DNA of 64,000 bases, from contig CAJVYQ010000006.1 in the NCBI GenBank assembly GCA_913009825.1, positions 1 to 64,000 of the forward strand, read 5' to 3'. The notes beneath the pieces are model-generated. The model ran no database searches, was not told the origin of the DNA, and saw only the letters and a program-made list of their open reading frames with translations. The DNA comes from an uncultured Deferribacteres bacterium. Lineage in GTDB: Bacteria; Zhuqueibacterota; JdFR-76; DREG01. Position numbers and translations under genes: made by a program. This document shows positions 1 to 8,593 of the stretch, one piece after another (position 1 is the stretch's first letter; each line of letters starts with the position of its first letter).

Positions 1-64
1 TCTCTGCGTCTCTGCGTTTTAAAGCGCCTGTTTTTTTAACGCAGAGACGCGGAGGGCGCAGAGA
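1..64. repeat. Palindromic repeat P, copy 1 (cut by window edge)
   Basis: Imperfect palindrome whose left arm reads tctgcgtctctgcgtttt and whose right arm reads aacgcagagacgcgg followed by a gcgcagaga tail. It belongs to the family seen intact at 7895-7974 and 8401-8480, with further copies at 17951-18027 and 48219-48304. The left part is probably missing because the window begins inside it. It could form a long hairpin in DNA or RNA. No coding content is seen. Confidence 0.8.
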
Positions 65-252
65 AATTGAAAAAATCGTCTGCCTGTTCAGCCCGCGAAT
101 TACACGAAATCATACGAATAGGACAAAGTAGTTAACGATTCTCGTTTTTTAGCGATATTAGCGGGCAACCTGAATAGTTACATAAAATGTTACAATTAAT
201 TGAAATACATTTTATTATTTTACAACAGACGGGAATAAATTGAAATGTTTTT

Positions 253-312
253 AGCCACTGAAATGGAAATGCCACAGAAAAAAATGTTCTGTGGCATTTC
301 CATTTCTATGGC
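253..312. repeat. Strong hairpin (19-bp perfect arms)
   Basis: Arms aaatggaaatgccacagaa (261-279) and its exact reverse complement (287-305), extended on both sides by imperfect pairing (agccact / atggcc), with a 7-base loop. Related 'ccacagaa...ttctgtgg' hairpins occur at 17828-17897 and 18248-18305. It lacks a clear T-run on either strand, so I treat it as a dispersed hairpin rather than a terminator. Confidence 0.7.
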
Positions 313-325
313 CAAATATTGTTTG

Positions 326-963
326 ACTCAAGTTTCGCATTATTAATAACTCAAGTATTGTAACTTGTCAGTATCCGAAAAATACAGTTGTCCGGAATAT
401 CTTTTGTTCCATTCTTCGATGTTTATCATCCTGTGCATAAAACAAATATCCGTATGTTTCCGGGACAATCCCTGTTCATTGATTTATATCCTGTGAGCCC
501 TGAAAGGGGGGAATATACCAGCCCGGGGCAACGCCCCCGGGGGAAAAAAACAACGGGGTCAAGCCCTGAAGGGGCGGAATACAAAATTCAAATGAACAGA
601 TCGTACCGGCACCGGTAAATATTCCGCCCTTTCAGGGCTTGTTATTCTTTTTCCTCTTCCCCCCCCCCGGGGCGTTGCCCCGGGCTATTTTATTTCACCC
701 CGTTGGGACGGCTGAAAATGTATTTTAAATGCTATGAATGTCTCACTGATATCTGAAAGAGTATCACCGGCTTTTTCACGTTGGGTAAAAAATCCTTTTA
801 AGTCGTACAATTTTGTAATACCTTTAATATACAGCATATAACCTCTGTTTTGGAATTATGTATTAACATATTATAATTTATTAAGTTGTGAGGTTGTATG
901 CTGCTTATTTTTATGCTGGTTTCCCTTATTTTTATGCCGGTTAACTAACTGCGAAACTTGAGT
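326..963. mobile_element. MITE-like element A, copy 1 (638 bp, complete)
   Basis: Bounded by perfect 14-bp terminal inverted repeats, actcaagtttcgca (326-339) and tgcgaaacttgagt (950-963). It is flanked by near-identical 6-bp sequences, tgtttg (320-325) and tgttta (964-969), as expected of a target duplication. The interior holds GC-rich inverted segments (cctgaaaggg / ccctttcaggg and ccggggcaacg / cgttgccccgg). It encodes no transposase. A 76-codon frame inside (388-618, TTG start) recurs in the other copies but accumulates amino-acid changes freely and looks non-coding. Full-length relative at 15391-16017 and truncated relative at 4273-4573. Confidence 0.8.
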
Positions 964-977
964 TGTTTAATATCGTT

Positions 978-1096
978 GTCGAATTCGTAAAAAGTCCAAA
1001 ATATATGTCATACGTCCACATATAGTAGATAGTGAAATGTTTTCAGTACTGTATGTTGATCGTGTTTACCATTTCATGACTTTTTACGAATTCGAC
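978..1096. repeat. 19-bp perfect inverted repeat with 81-bp loop
   Basis: gtcgaattcgtaaaaagtc at 978-996 is repeated as its exact reverse complement at 1078-1096, with further imperfect pairing outward (cgttgtc / gacatcg). It lies in the gap between element A and the glycosidase gene. It may be the two ends of a small non-autonomous element or a structured leader. No second copy was found in this window. Confidence 0.6.
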
Positions 1097-1190
1097 ATCG
1101 TTCAGTTTGCGGCGTTTTGAACAATTGGGAATTGAATAATTACGTTTTTCTTTGTAACTTAAATAATTATTTCAATTTGGGAGACAAATT

Positions 1191-4127
1191 ATGCTTAAAC
1201 CAACCAGAAGAGAATTTCTCCAAACCGCAGGAACCGGCATTATGGCAGGCAGTTTATTACCATCGCTGAGTGCATTCTCAAAAGACAAAAAAGAAAATGT
1301 GCAAAACAACCTACAGGCCAAATGGATCTGGAAAAAACACTCGTCGTACCGGATTTACAACCAAACCATCATCGTCCGGAAAACATTCCACACCGGCCAA
1401 TTCAGTTCCGCTAAAATCAAAATTACCGCCGACAGTTTTTACCGTTTGTTCATCAACGGACAATGGGTGAACGACGGCCCGGCCCGCAGTTGGCCGGAAC
1501 ATTATCGCTACGATGAGGTCGATTGTACGTCCTATTTGCAGGAAGGAACAAACCAAATTCGCATTGTTGCCAGGTACTGGGGTGTCGGCACTTTTCACAA
1601 TGTTTGTCAACAGGCGGGGTTGCTGACTCAACTTGAAATCAGGTCCCGCAGCGGCGCGGTTCAAACTGTAGCTACCGACGAAACATGGGAAGCTGCCCAA
1701 GCGCCGGCCTGGCTGCGAAATACGCCAAAAGTGAGTATTCAGATGGAACCGCAGGAATTTTACGACGCCCGTCTGGAAGACCGGCTTCGCTATAAAAAAG
1801 CAGCGGTTCTGTTTACCGCCGGCAACGGTCCCTGGCAGGATTTACAGCCGAGAGATGTGGCGCTGCTGACGAAAAAGCCGTTCCCGCTGCATGCCTTCTC
1901 CGGGGCGAATCTGATCAAACGGAATCCCGATCTTCATTTTTGTATTCCGACTACCCGGTTAACCCACCCGGGTCTCATCGAAGCCAACCACAACATCAGC
2001 AACACCTGCGGCATAGCAACAATTTTGCAAACGGACAACACGGTGGAACTTCAATTTGAAATGGACGGCATGGAAATCAGCGTGGACGGACAACGCCTGG
2101 CAGAAAATCGCCATAAACTGAATCCGGGGCGTCATTTTGTTCTTGCATTTGTCACGGAGGTTACCGGCCACCGCAGGGAAAAAGCCGTCGGCATCATCGA
2201 TCCTCCCGGTTCTCTGAAGCTGCTCAATCCGTTGGAGGCAACGTACGAAAATCCCTGGTGCTGGATCAATTTCCCGGAATATTCCTTCGCTTCGGACGAT
2301 TTGGGCGGCAAGAAACCCGCAGATAAAAAGAAAGTGAACAGCTATTTAACGGAGATCAAAGCTTATTTCCGCAAGGTGAAAGATGCTGCCGGGTTTCGTG
2401 CGTTTTTAGGAGAAAGGGTGAAGAATATGCCGTCAGGAAAAATGTTCGTTCCGGATAATCATTGGCTATTCACTAACCGAAAGGTTTTACGCCCGGCAGA
2501 CAGTCTTCTCCGCAATCCCGGGGCGCTGCTGCAAAATGCCCATGGCGCCACGGGGATTATCCCTTCTACTGACGGTGATATCGAGTTGATTTATGATCTT
2601 GGCGAACAGAATATCGGCTATTACGATTTTGAACTAACCGCCGAAGAGGGTGTCATCATCGACATTTTCGGCATCGAATACATTGCGCCCGGCGGCCGCA
2701 TTCAGCACACCCGCCACAATCGCAACGGCATGCGGTATATCACCAAAGCCGGTTTGAACCGCTTCACCTCGCTGAAACGGAGATCGGGACGCTATCTTTT
2801 TATCACACTGCGCAACCAGGAATCGCCGGTGCAGTTTCACAAGTTTCAATTGATAGAATCCACTTATCCGGTAAATCCCATCGGCGCTTTCACCTGCAGT
2901 GATGAACGTCTGGACAAAATATGGGATATTTCCGCCCGGACATTGAAATTGTGCATGGAAGACACCTTTACCGATTGCCCGCTTTACGAACAGACTTTGT
3001 GGGTGGGTGACGCCCGCAACGAAGCAGTTTTTGCATTTTCTGCTTTTGGCGCCGCGGATATTGCCAAAAGATGTATCCGGTTGGCTGCCCAATCGCTGGA
3101 ACGGTTTCCCATCACCGGTTGTCAGGTGCCTTCCGGCTGGGAAATTTTGCTGCCGGCGTGGAGTTTTCTGTGGGGCATTTCCGTTTGGGACTATTATTTT
3201 TATTCCGGCGATAAAAATTTTCTCCGGGAAATTTGGCCGGATGTATTGCGCAATCTGGCGGGAGCACGAAAATATCTCAACCGGGATGATTTGTTCAGCC
3301 TTTCGGCCTGGAATATGTTCGACTGGTCAGGCATCGACGACCGGCACAAAACGGTTCTGCACAACAGTATGCTGCTGACCGGAGCGGTTCAGGCGGCCAT
3401 CCGGTGCGCCGATGTGCTGGAAGATCAAAAGAGCCGGGAATGGCTGGATGATTTTCGCAACCGCCTGAAAGAGGGTATAAATAAGTATTGGGATGAAGAA
3501 AAACAGGCCTATCCGGACAGCATCCATGAAGACGGATCGGTGAGCGATTCCACATCGCAGCACACCAATTTTCTTTCCATTTTGTATGACATCGTCGAAA
3601 AGAAGCATTTCAACGCGGCGTTAAAAAATATTCTATCCCCGCCCGAAAAAATGGTGCCCGTAGGCTCGCCGTTTGCCATGTTCTATCTCTACGAAGCGCT
3701 GGAAAAAACGGGTCGGGAGGACGATATTATCCGGTCGATTTATGAAAGTTACCTGCCCATGTTAAATGCCGGCGCCACCACTGTTTGGGAAACTTTTCCG
3801 TCCAGCAGTTACCGGCCCGGAGAATTTCCCACCAGAAGTCATGCTCACGCCTGGTCATCTTCGCCGCTTTTCTATTTGAACCGTGTCATTTTGGGGATCA
3901 AGCAGACCAAACCGGGTGGGAGTGGATTTGACATCAGTCCGCGTTTGCACGGATTAAACAGTGCAAGCGGAACTGTGGCGACAATCGAAGGGCCACTCTC
4001 TGTCTCATGGCGTGCGGCAGGTAAAAAACTCACCATCCGCATCGACGCCCCCAAAAATGTGAAAGTGAAATTTGTTAAAAATGAAACCCACAAAAATTTG
4101 GCTGTGGAAATTTTATCCGGCGCTTAA
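1191..4127 (+). CDS. GH78-type alpha-L-rhamnosidase-like glycosidase, Tat-exported
   Basis: 978 residues. The start has a good Shine-Dalgarno (GGGAG, 7 bases upstream). The N-terminus carries a twin-arginine signal (TRREFLQ, residues 5-11, then a hydrophobic stretch ending near SLSAFS), so export of the folded enzyme is likely. The architecture resembles family GH78: beta-rich N-terminal domains, then a six-hairpin catalytic domain from about residue 570. The motif DCPLYEQTLWVGDARNE (~595-611) matches the family's DCP..E...W.GDA signature, and a HAHAWSSSPLFYL stretch occurs near 885. GH78 enzymes remove terminal L-rhamnose from plant or bacterial glycans; the exact substrate cannot be read from sequence. 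Transcribed alone between two repeat-rich gaps. The neighbouring BNR remnant suggests a former carbohydrate-utilisation cluster. Confidence 0.8.
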   Translation: MLKPTRREFLQTAGTGIMAGSLLPSLSAFSKDKKENVQNNLQAKWIWKKHSSYRIYNQTIIVRKTFHTGQFSSAKIKITADSFYRLFINGQWVNDGPARSWPEHYRYDEVDCTSYLQEGTNQIRIVARYWGVGTFHNVCQQAGLLTQLEIRSRSGAVQTVATDETWEAAQAPAWLRNTPKVSIQMEPQEFYDARLEDRLRYKKAAVLFTAGNGPWQDLQPRDVALLTKKPFPLHAFSGANLIKRNPDLHFCIPTTRLTHPGLIEANHNISNTCGIATILQTDNTVELQFEMDGMEISVDGQRLAENRHKLNPGRHFVLAFVTEVTGHRREKAVGIIDPPGSLKLLNPLEATYENPWCWINFPEYSFASDDLGGKKPADKKKVNSYLTEIKAYFRKVKDAAGFRAFLGERVKNMPSGKMFVPDNHWLFTNRKVLRPADSLLRNPGALLQNAHGATGIIPSTDGDIELIYDLGEQNIGYYDFELTAEEGVIIDIFGIEYIAPGGRIQHTRHNRNGMRYITKAGLNRFTSLKRRSGRYLFITLRNQESPVQFHKFQLIESTYPVNPIGAFTCSDERLDKIWDISARTLKLCMEDTFTDCPLYEQTLWVGDARNEAVFAFSAFGAADIAKRCIRLAAQSLERFPITGCQVPSGWEILLPAWSFLWGISVWDYYFYSGDKNFLREIWPDVLRNLAGARKYLNRDDLFSLSAWNMFDWSGIDDRHKTVLHNSMLLTGAVQAAIRCADVLEDQKSREWLDDFRNRLKEGINKYWDEEKQAYPDSIHEDGSVSDSTSQHTNFLSILYDIVEKKHFNAALKNILSPPEKMVPVGSPFAMFYLYEALEKTGREDDIIRSIYESYLPMLNAGATTVWETFPSSSYRPGEFPTRSHAHAWSSSPLFYLNRVILGIKQTKPGGSGFDISPRLHGLNSASGTVATIEGPLSVSWRAAGKKLTIRIDAPKNVKVKFVKNETHKNLAVEILSGA

Positions 4128-4272
4128 TTTGCTCAATTGTAGATCGGGTCGCCGACTCGACTCACAAGTTGGGACAGGAGTACAACTTCTGCTCCAGCAT
4201 TGATTACTATATAGAGGCTGAATGAAAAGTATCTAAATTGTATATCAAACATCTTGTTTGAATTATAATCTT
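4128..4272. other. Intergenic gap, no gene
   Basis: Between the GH78-like gene and element A copy 2. It contains small imperfect repeats (gtcgccgactcgactcac; gacaggagtacaacttctgctcc) but no open frame with a ribosome-binding site and no convincing terminator. Confidence 0.5.
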
Positions 4273-4573
4273 ACTCAAGTTTCGCATTTATAATAACTCA
4301 AGTATTGTAACTTGTCAGGATCCGAAAAATACAGTTGTCCGGAATATCTTTTGTTCCATTCTTCGATGTTTATCATCTTGTGCATAAAACAAGTATCCGC
4401 ATGTTTCCGGGACACTCCCTGTTCATTGATTTATATCCTGTGAGCCCTGAAAGGGGGGAATATACCAGCCCGGGGCAACGCCCCCGGGGGAAAAAAACAA
4501 CGGAGCCGGGCCCTGAAGGGGCGGAATACAAAATTCAAATGAACAGATCGTACCGGCACATGTAAATATCCCG
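4273..4573. mobile_element. MITE-like element A, copy 2 (3'-truncated)
   Basis: Starts with the same perfect 14-bp terminal repeat as copy 1 (4273-4286) and follows it closely for about 300 bases, through the GC-rich inverted segment. Similarity stops abruptly near 4573 (aaatatcccg), where the remnant of a protein-coding gene begins. The right half and the right terminal repeat are missing, so this copy should be immobile. Confidence 0.75.
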
Positions 4574-4575
4574 AC

Positions 4576-4908
4576 CGGTGTCTTCTTTACAGCAGCATCA
4601 CTTTTGACTCGCAAGGTTATCTGTATATGGCCTCTGTGACGCAAAAAAATGGTGTGGATAAATATTGGGGCGATCCGTCTGCGGAAATCATTTTGTTGAC
4701 TTCTGCCGACCGCGGCAAAACGTTCGATGTCGTCCCCATCTCAAAACCGGATTCCAATCTGCCCAACTGGATGCCGGGCATTGAGCGTCCCTTCGGCCCG
4801 CATCCCATTGCCGGCGTGCCTGCCTTTTTATATACACACGGCGGCCCCGGTGAAAGTCTAACCGGCGGCGCCGGAACCGAAGTGATATTTGTCCGGCTGG
4901 CAAAATAG
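4576..4908 (+). pseudogene. C-terminal remnant of a BNR/sialidase-like protein
   Basis: An open frame runs from the junction with truncated element A to a TAG at 4906-4908 and has no proper start. The first ATG (4627) lies within coding-like sequence that is already in frame upstream (LLYSSITFDSQGYLYMASVT). The stretches SSITFDSQGYLYMAS and ILLTSADRGKTFDV resemble BNR/Asp-box beta-propeller repeats of sialidase-like proteins (S-x-D-x-G-x-T-F type box). About 110 residues survive; the N-terminal bulk is absent. I infer that element insertion or recombination at its edge removed the 5' part. Family assignment is by eye and moderate. Confidence 0.5.
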
Positions 4909-4929
4909 GGAGATGGAAATTATCTTTGG

Positions 4930-5046
4930 CCGCAATTGAGTGATTCTCCTTTTTTTGATCTTATTACCGTTACCAGATGTGTTTTCATTTTTAGTGTAAA
5001 TCCTGTTGGCGATTCAGCGAATCGCCTTACAATCGCTTAATTCAGA
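4930..5046. mobile_element. MITE-like element B, copy 1 (diverged)
   Basis: About 117 bp. Ends ccgcaattgagtgatt and aatcgcttaattcag are degenerate forms of the family ends (CCTGAATTGAGCGATT). The core ggcgattcagcgaatcgcc is shared with copies at 15265, 44945 and 61647. No clear target duplication remains here, consistent with age. It lies in the 5' gap of the M16 peptidase gene. Confidence 0.65.
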
Positions 5047-5265
5047 CACTAATTACTTGTTTCTTATCATAAAAATTTTAATTTCATCCTGTTTTCCCCG
5101 ATAATAGCAATACGTAATGTGCACTCAGGAACAGTTTCTCAGTTCATCCAATCAGAGATATTTGATTAAGAGACTGAAATTTATAATTTCTTGATATTCA
5201 TCAATAAATTTTGTAAAATTAATGATTAAAAAATAAATATTTACAAATCTGTGGAGAGTTTTACT

Positions 5266-7884
5266 ATGATGAAAAAAATGTTTTCGCTGATCCTTTTTGT
5301 CGCATTACTGTCGTCTGTTTTTCCCAAAACTCCCGTTTTATTTGCGGTTGAAACAGGACAGGATCAAAAAATACAACCTTTGCCAAAAGGCGTTTCCATC
5401 CACCGGTTGGGTAACGGAATGAAGGTGCTGCTGATTGAAAATCCGGCGCTGCCCATGATTGGAGTGAATGTTGTGGTGAAGGTAGGATCGGCTTACGAAA
5501 CCTTCGCTACCAGCGGCATGAGCCATTGTCTGGAACATCTGCTTTTCAACGGCACCACGAAGCGCACACAAAAACAACTTTACGATGATGTGGATCGCAT
5601 CGGCGGTTACAACAATGCCAACACTTCCGAGTTTTACACCAATTATATGATGGTTACGCCGGCTGAACATATCTACAAAGGGATGGAAATTCAGGCGGAT
5701 ATGCTCTTTAATTCTACCATCCCGCCGGAAAAATTTGTCAAGGAAAAAGGAATTGTCCTGGAAGAGATTTCCAAAAGCTTAGTCAATTCCGGCGAGCAGA
5801 TGGAGCGCAATATTATCTCTATTCTGTACAGCGGTCATGCGCTTTCACTGCCCACTCTCGGCACTTATTCCACGGTGGAATCACTGTCCCGCGACCAAGT
5901 GTATGCTTTCTACAAAAACAACTATGTGCCCAACAACATGGTGATGAGCGTCATCGGTAATTTTCAAACCAAAGAGATGTTAAAAAAAATTAAGGAAATT
6001 TATGGCGCTGCAAGTCCCGGAAATATTGTCCGGAAAACAGATCCGGAATGGAGCACCGGTTTTCAGACCAGACCGGCATCGCAATTCCGGCATGAAAAAG
6101 TTTACCACCGGTTCTATGACGGCAAGAACAGAATTTGTCAACTTTTTTTCCAACTACCCCAAACCCAATCCAGCGAATTTTTTGATCTGTTGAATATTAT
6201 TCTGGAAAAGAGGCAGGCTCAAATTCAAAAAGATTTGGAATCCGAATTTCCCAAACTGATTAAGTCGGTGAAATTATCGGCGCGGCCGTCTCCGCTGACC
6301 AGCTATGTTGTCGCCACGGTCACAATAAACGGTGATCTCGATTATGATGCCATGGTGAAATCGTTGTCGGCAAAAATTGCTGCGGTCGATTATGTTTTGC
6401 CGGAGGAAACGGTAGATGTTCAGGTTACCAAAACCCGCACCGCATTTCTAAAAAATATCGAAAAGCCGCACATGTTCGGTATTTACAATGCGGATGAATT
6501 TGCAACTAAAGGGATCGAAGCGGTGCTGGCTTCGTACAGCGGCCAACGTTTTTATAAATCGGCGGAACAGTTGAAGACTGTAAAATTAAATTCCGAGCCG
6601 ATTGTGATTATTCAGAATCCAAATGCGTTACTGAACCGGGAGAAAATAAAATCTACGGAAAGCACCAAATTGTTCACGGATCAGTCTACCGGCAAAACCG
6701 TCATTGCGGTGCAGAACAGCGCCGGCAATTTATTGGCCGTTCATTATCTGGTGAAGCATAAAGCCTATTATGAATCAAAATATGGTAAAGACGCGGCAAA
6801 GATTTTACACGACTGTCTGGGTCAACGGCTCGATTCGGATAAGAATCAAAAAATAAGCAGCCGCTTCGGGTTTACTTATGTTGTGAATGACAACCCCTAT
6901 TTCCCGATGGATGACATCTATCTGCATCCCGATTTCGGCTACATCCGCGTGGAGGGACTGGCAGACGATTTGCCCGGCGCTATCGGTTACCTCAACAGTC
7001 AGATAAAAAATTTTAAACCCACACAGACGGAATTCAAAAAAGCAATCGGAAAGTCCAAACATACTGCATCGATGGCCATGATGGGCGGCGGCGACAAGGC
7101 AAGAAAACTTTTCGATAAAACTTACAAACCTTTGGTTTTTGAACCGGCATTGTATCCCGAAGGAGAAAAAAAACTAACATACGAAAATTTGCTTGCATTC
7201 GCAAAAGCGTATTTCCGTCCGGCCAATATGATCGTTTCTGTCGTTTCACCGGCAAGTCCGGACAGCATTAATAAACTTTTTGCCGGATTTAACGGCGAAC
7301 CGGTTGGCAGAGAGCCGCAGATTTATAACAAAACATTGCGTTTAAATGACAAAGACGTTAAAATTGACAAAGACGGCGGCGGGAACCGTTCCTACCTCTA
7401 TTGGGGTTTCACCCGGAAAATCGATCCGGAGGATAAGCCGGCGTTGAAAGCTCTCTCCCTGATTCTTTCTGATATCATCGTATTTGATATTCGGGAAAAA
7501 CAGGGGATGGCCTACCGCATGAGCGCAGGTATCGATCTGGTGCAGAACAGGGCGGCATTTTACATTCGTCAGGGCACGCGTCCGCAGAATGTGGCTAAAT
7601 TACTGCCGCGTTATCCCGGTTTTTTCAAAATGAAAATTTTAGATTCCGTAACGGCGGACGATCTGGCGAAATCCGTTAATATGTATTTGGGCAGAATGAT
7701 GTTTCGCCGTCTGTCCAGTATCAACCGGGCCTATTACCTGGCCCATTCGCTCTATTTCTATGGCGATATCACCTATGACAAGCAGTTTCTCGACCGGTTA
7801 AAAACCGTGACACTGCAGGATGTGAAACGGGCAGCAAAAAAATACATGAAAATAAAAAATACGGTTTCGGTGGTAGTGAGATGA
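5266..7884 (+). CDS. M16 family zinc metallopeptidase (secreted insulinase/pitrilysin-like)
   Basis: 872 residues from the ATG at 5266, chosen because GGAG lies 9 bases upstream; a GTG at 5251 would overlap that site. The N-terminus is a signal peptide (MMKKMFSLILFVALLSSVF), placing the protein in the periplasm or outer membrane. The inverted zinc motif HCLEH is at residues 87-91, with acidic EE near 166-167 as the expected distal glutamate ligand, so the N-terminal half is the catalytic M16 domain. The C-terminal half has the second, non-catalytic M16-like repeat, including the REKQGMAYRMS segment (R..Y pair) seen in active family members. Length and two-half layout are typical. It sits just before another large secreted peptidase, suggesting a role in protein or peptide breakdown. 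Confidence 0.88.
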   Translation: MMKKMFSLILFVALLSSVFPKTPVLFAVETGQDQKIQPLPKGVSIHRLGNGMKVLLIENPALPMIGVNVVVKVGSAYETFATSGMSHCLEHLLFNGTTKRTQKQLYDDVDRIGGYNNANTSEFYTNYMMVTPAEHIYKGMEIQADMLFNSTIPPEKFVKEKGIVLEEISKSLVNSGEQMERNIISILYSGHALSLPTLGTYSTVESLSRDQVYAFYKNNYVPNNMVMSVIGNFQTKEMLKKIKEIYGAASPGNIVRKTDPEWSTGFQTRPASQFRHEKVYHRFYDGKNRICQLFFQLPQTQSSEFFDLLNIILEKRQAQIQKDLESEFPKLIKSVKLSARPSPLTSYVVATVTINGDLDYDAMVKSLSAKIAAVDYVLPEETVDVQVTKTRTAFLKNIEKPHMFGIYNADEFATKGIEAVLASYSGQRFYKSAEQLKTVKLNSEPIVIIQNPNALLNREKIKSTESTKLFTDQSTGKTVIAVQNSAGNLLAVHYLVKHKAYYESKYGKDAAKILHDCLGQRLDSDKNQKISSRFGFTYVVNDNPYFPMDDIYLHPDFGYIRVEGLADDLPGAIGYLNSQIKNFKPTQTEFKKAIGKSKHTASMAMMGGGDKARKLFDKTYKPLVFEPALYPEGEKKLTYENLLAFAKAYFRPANMIVSVVSPASPDSINKLFAGFNGEPVGREPQIYNKTLRLNDKDVKIDKDGGGNRSYLYWGFTRKIDPEDKPALKALSLILSDIIVFDIREKQGMAYRMSAGIDLVQNRAAFYIRQGTRPQNVAKLLPRYPGFFKMKILDSVTADDLAKSVNMYLGRMMFRRLSSINRAYYLAHSLYFYGDITYDKQFLDRLKTVTLQDVKRAAKKYMKIKNTVSVVVR

Positions 7885-7894
7885 TTTAAATAAA

Positions 7895-7974
7895 CTCTGC
7901 GAACCTCTGCGTTCTCCGCGTCTCTGCGTTTTAGAGGAGCTTTTTTTAACGCGGAGACGCAGAGGCCGCAGAGA
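7895..7974. repeat. Palindromic repeat P, copy 2
   Basis: 80-bp imperfect palindrome: left arm ends ctccgcgtctctgcgtt, right arm begins aacgcggagacgcagag. It is identical over all 80 bases to the copy at 8401-8480; together they bracket the GxxExxY gene. It starts about 10 bases after the M16 stop codon and could also act as an mRNA 3'-end hairpin. Confidence 0.9.
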
Positions 7975-7995
7975 TGCGCAGAAGGAGATTGGAAA

Positions 7996-8388
7996 ATGCA
8001 CGAAAATGAGATTTCGGAGAAAATAATCGGAGCTGCCATTGAAGTGCATCGGATATTAGGTCCGGGACTCCTGGAATCTGTTTATGAGGAAGCTCTTTGC
8101 CATGAATTGCATTTGAGAGGATTGGCATTTGGAAGGCAGAAAAGTGTACCGATTCCATATAAAGGGATTAAACTGGGAACAGATTTCCGTCTTGATTTGA
8201 TAGTGGAAGACAAAGTGATTGTGGATTTGAAAGCCAAAGAGAAGCTTTCCGAAATAGAGAAGCCGCAATTATTAACCTATTTACGGCTTACCCAAAAACA
8301 TTTAGGCTTAATCATAAATTTTCATGTTAAAATATTGCGTGATGGTATCTTCCGTGTCGTCAACAAGTTAAGGGAACCTGCAGAATAA
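7996..8388 (+). CDS. GxxExxY family protein (PD-(D/E)XK-like)
   Basis: 130 residues; AGGAG lies about 12 bases before the ATG. The family signature G-x-x-E-x-x-Y is exact at residues 24-30 (GLLESVY). Downstream, a conserved DFRLDLIVEDKVIVDLKA segment has the D...(D/E)xK spacing of restriction-endonuclease-like folds. The molecular function of this family is not established; it is small, scattered across unrelated bacteria and often multicopy. Here it is a lone gene between two identical 80-bp palindromes (7895-7974 and 8401-8480), only 21 and 12 bases away, so gene plus repeats look like one inserted unit. It is not operonic with the flanking peptidase genes. Family call is firm; nuclease activity is inference. 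Confidence 0.88.
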   Translation: MHENEISEKIIGAAIEVHRILGPGLLESVYEEALCHELHLRGLAFGRQKSVPIPYKGIKLGTDFRLDLIVEDKVIVDLKAKEKLSEIEKPQLLTYLRLTQKHLGLIINFHVKILRDGIFRVVNKLREPAE

Positions 8389-8400
8389 ATTTTATAAAAA

Positions 8401-8480
8401 CTCTGCGAACCTCTGCGTTCTCCGCGTCTCTGCGTTTTAGAGGAGCTTTTTTTAACGCGGAGACGCAGAGGCCGCAGAGA
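8401..8480. repeat. Palindromic repeat P, copy 3
   Basis: Identical to 7895-7974 over 80 bases and in the same orientation, immediately 3' of the GxxExxY gene. Since other copies in the window (1-64, 17951-18027, 48219-48304) are clearly diverged, the identity of this pair points to recent joint duplication or mobilisation, or to gene conversion. Confidence 0.9.
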
Positions 8481-8593
8481 TATGGATAAGCATTTACTTT
8501 GTCCTCAAATGTTGAATAATTGAATAACAACACATAACTACTAATGACGGCGAAACCAAATAACTTTTTTTCTGAAAAACGAAGGAGAAAAAT

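Noticed and set aside
388-618. 76-residue open frame (TTG start) recurring at 4335-4565 and 15442-15780
   Set aside because: It lies wholly inside non-coding element A. The three copies differ by many amino-acid-changing bases, have no ribosome-binding site, and the peptide repeats simply reflect the GC-rich palindromic DNA.
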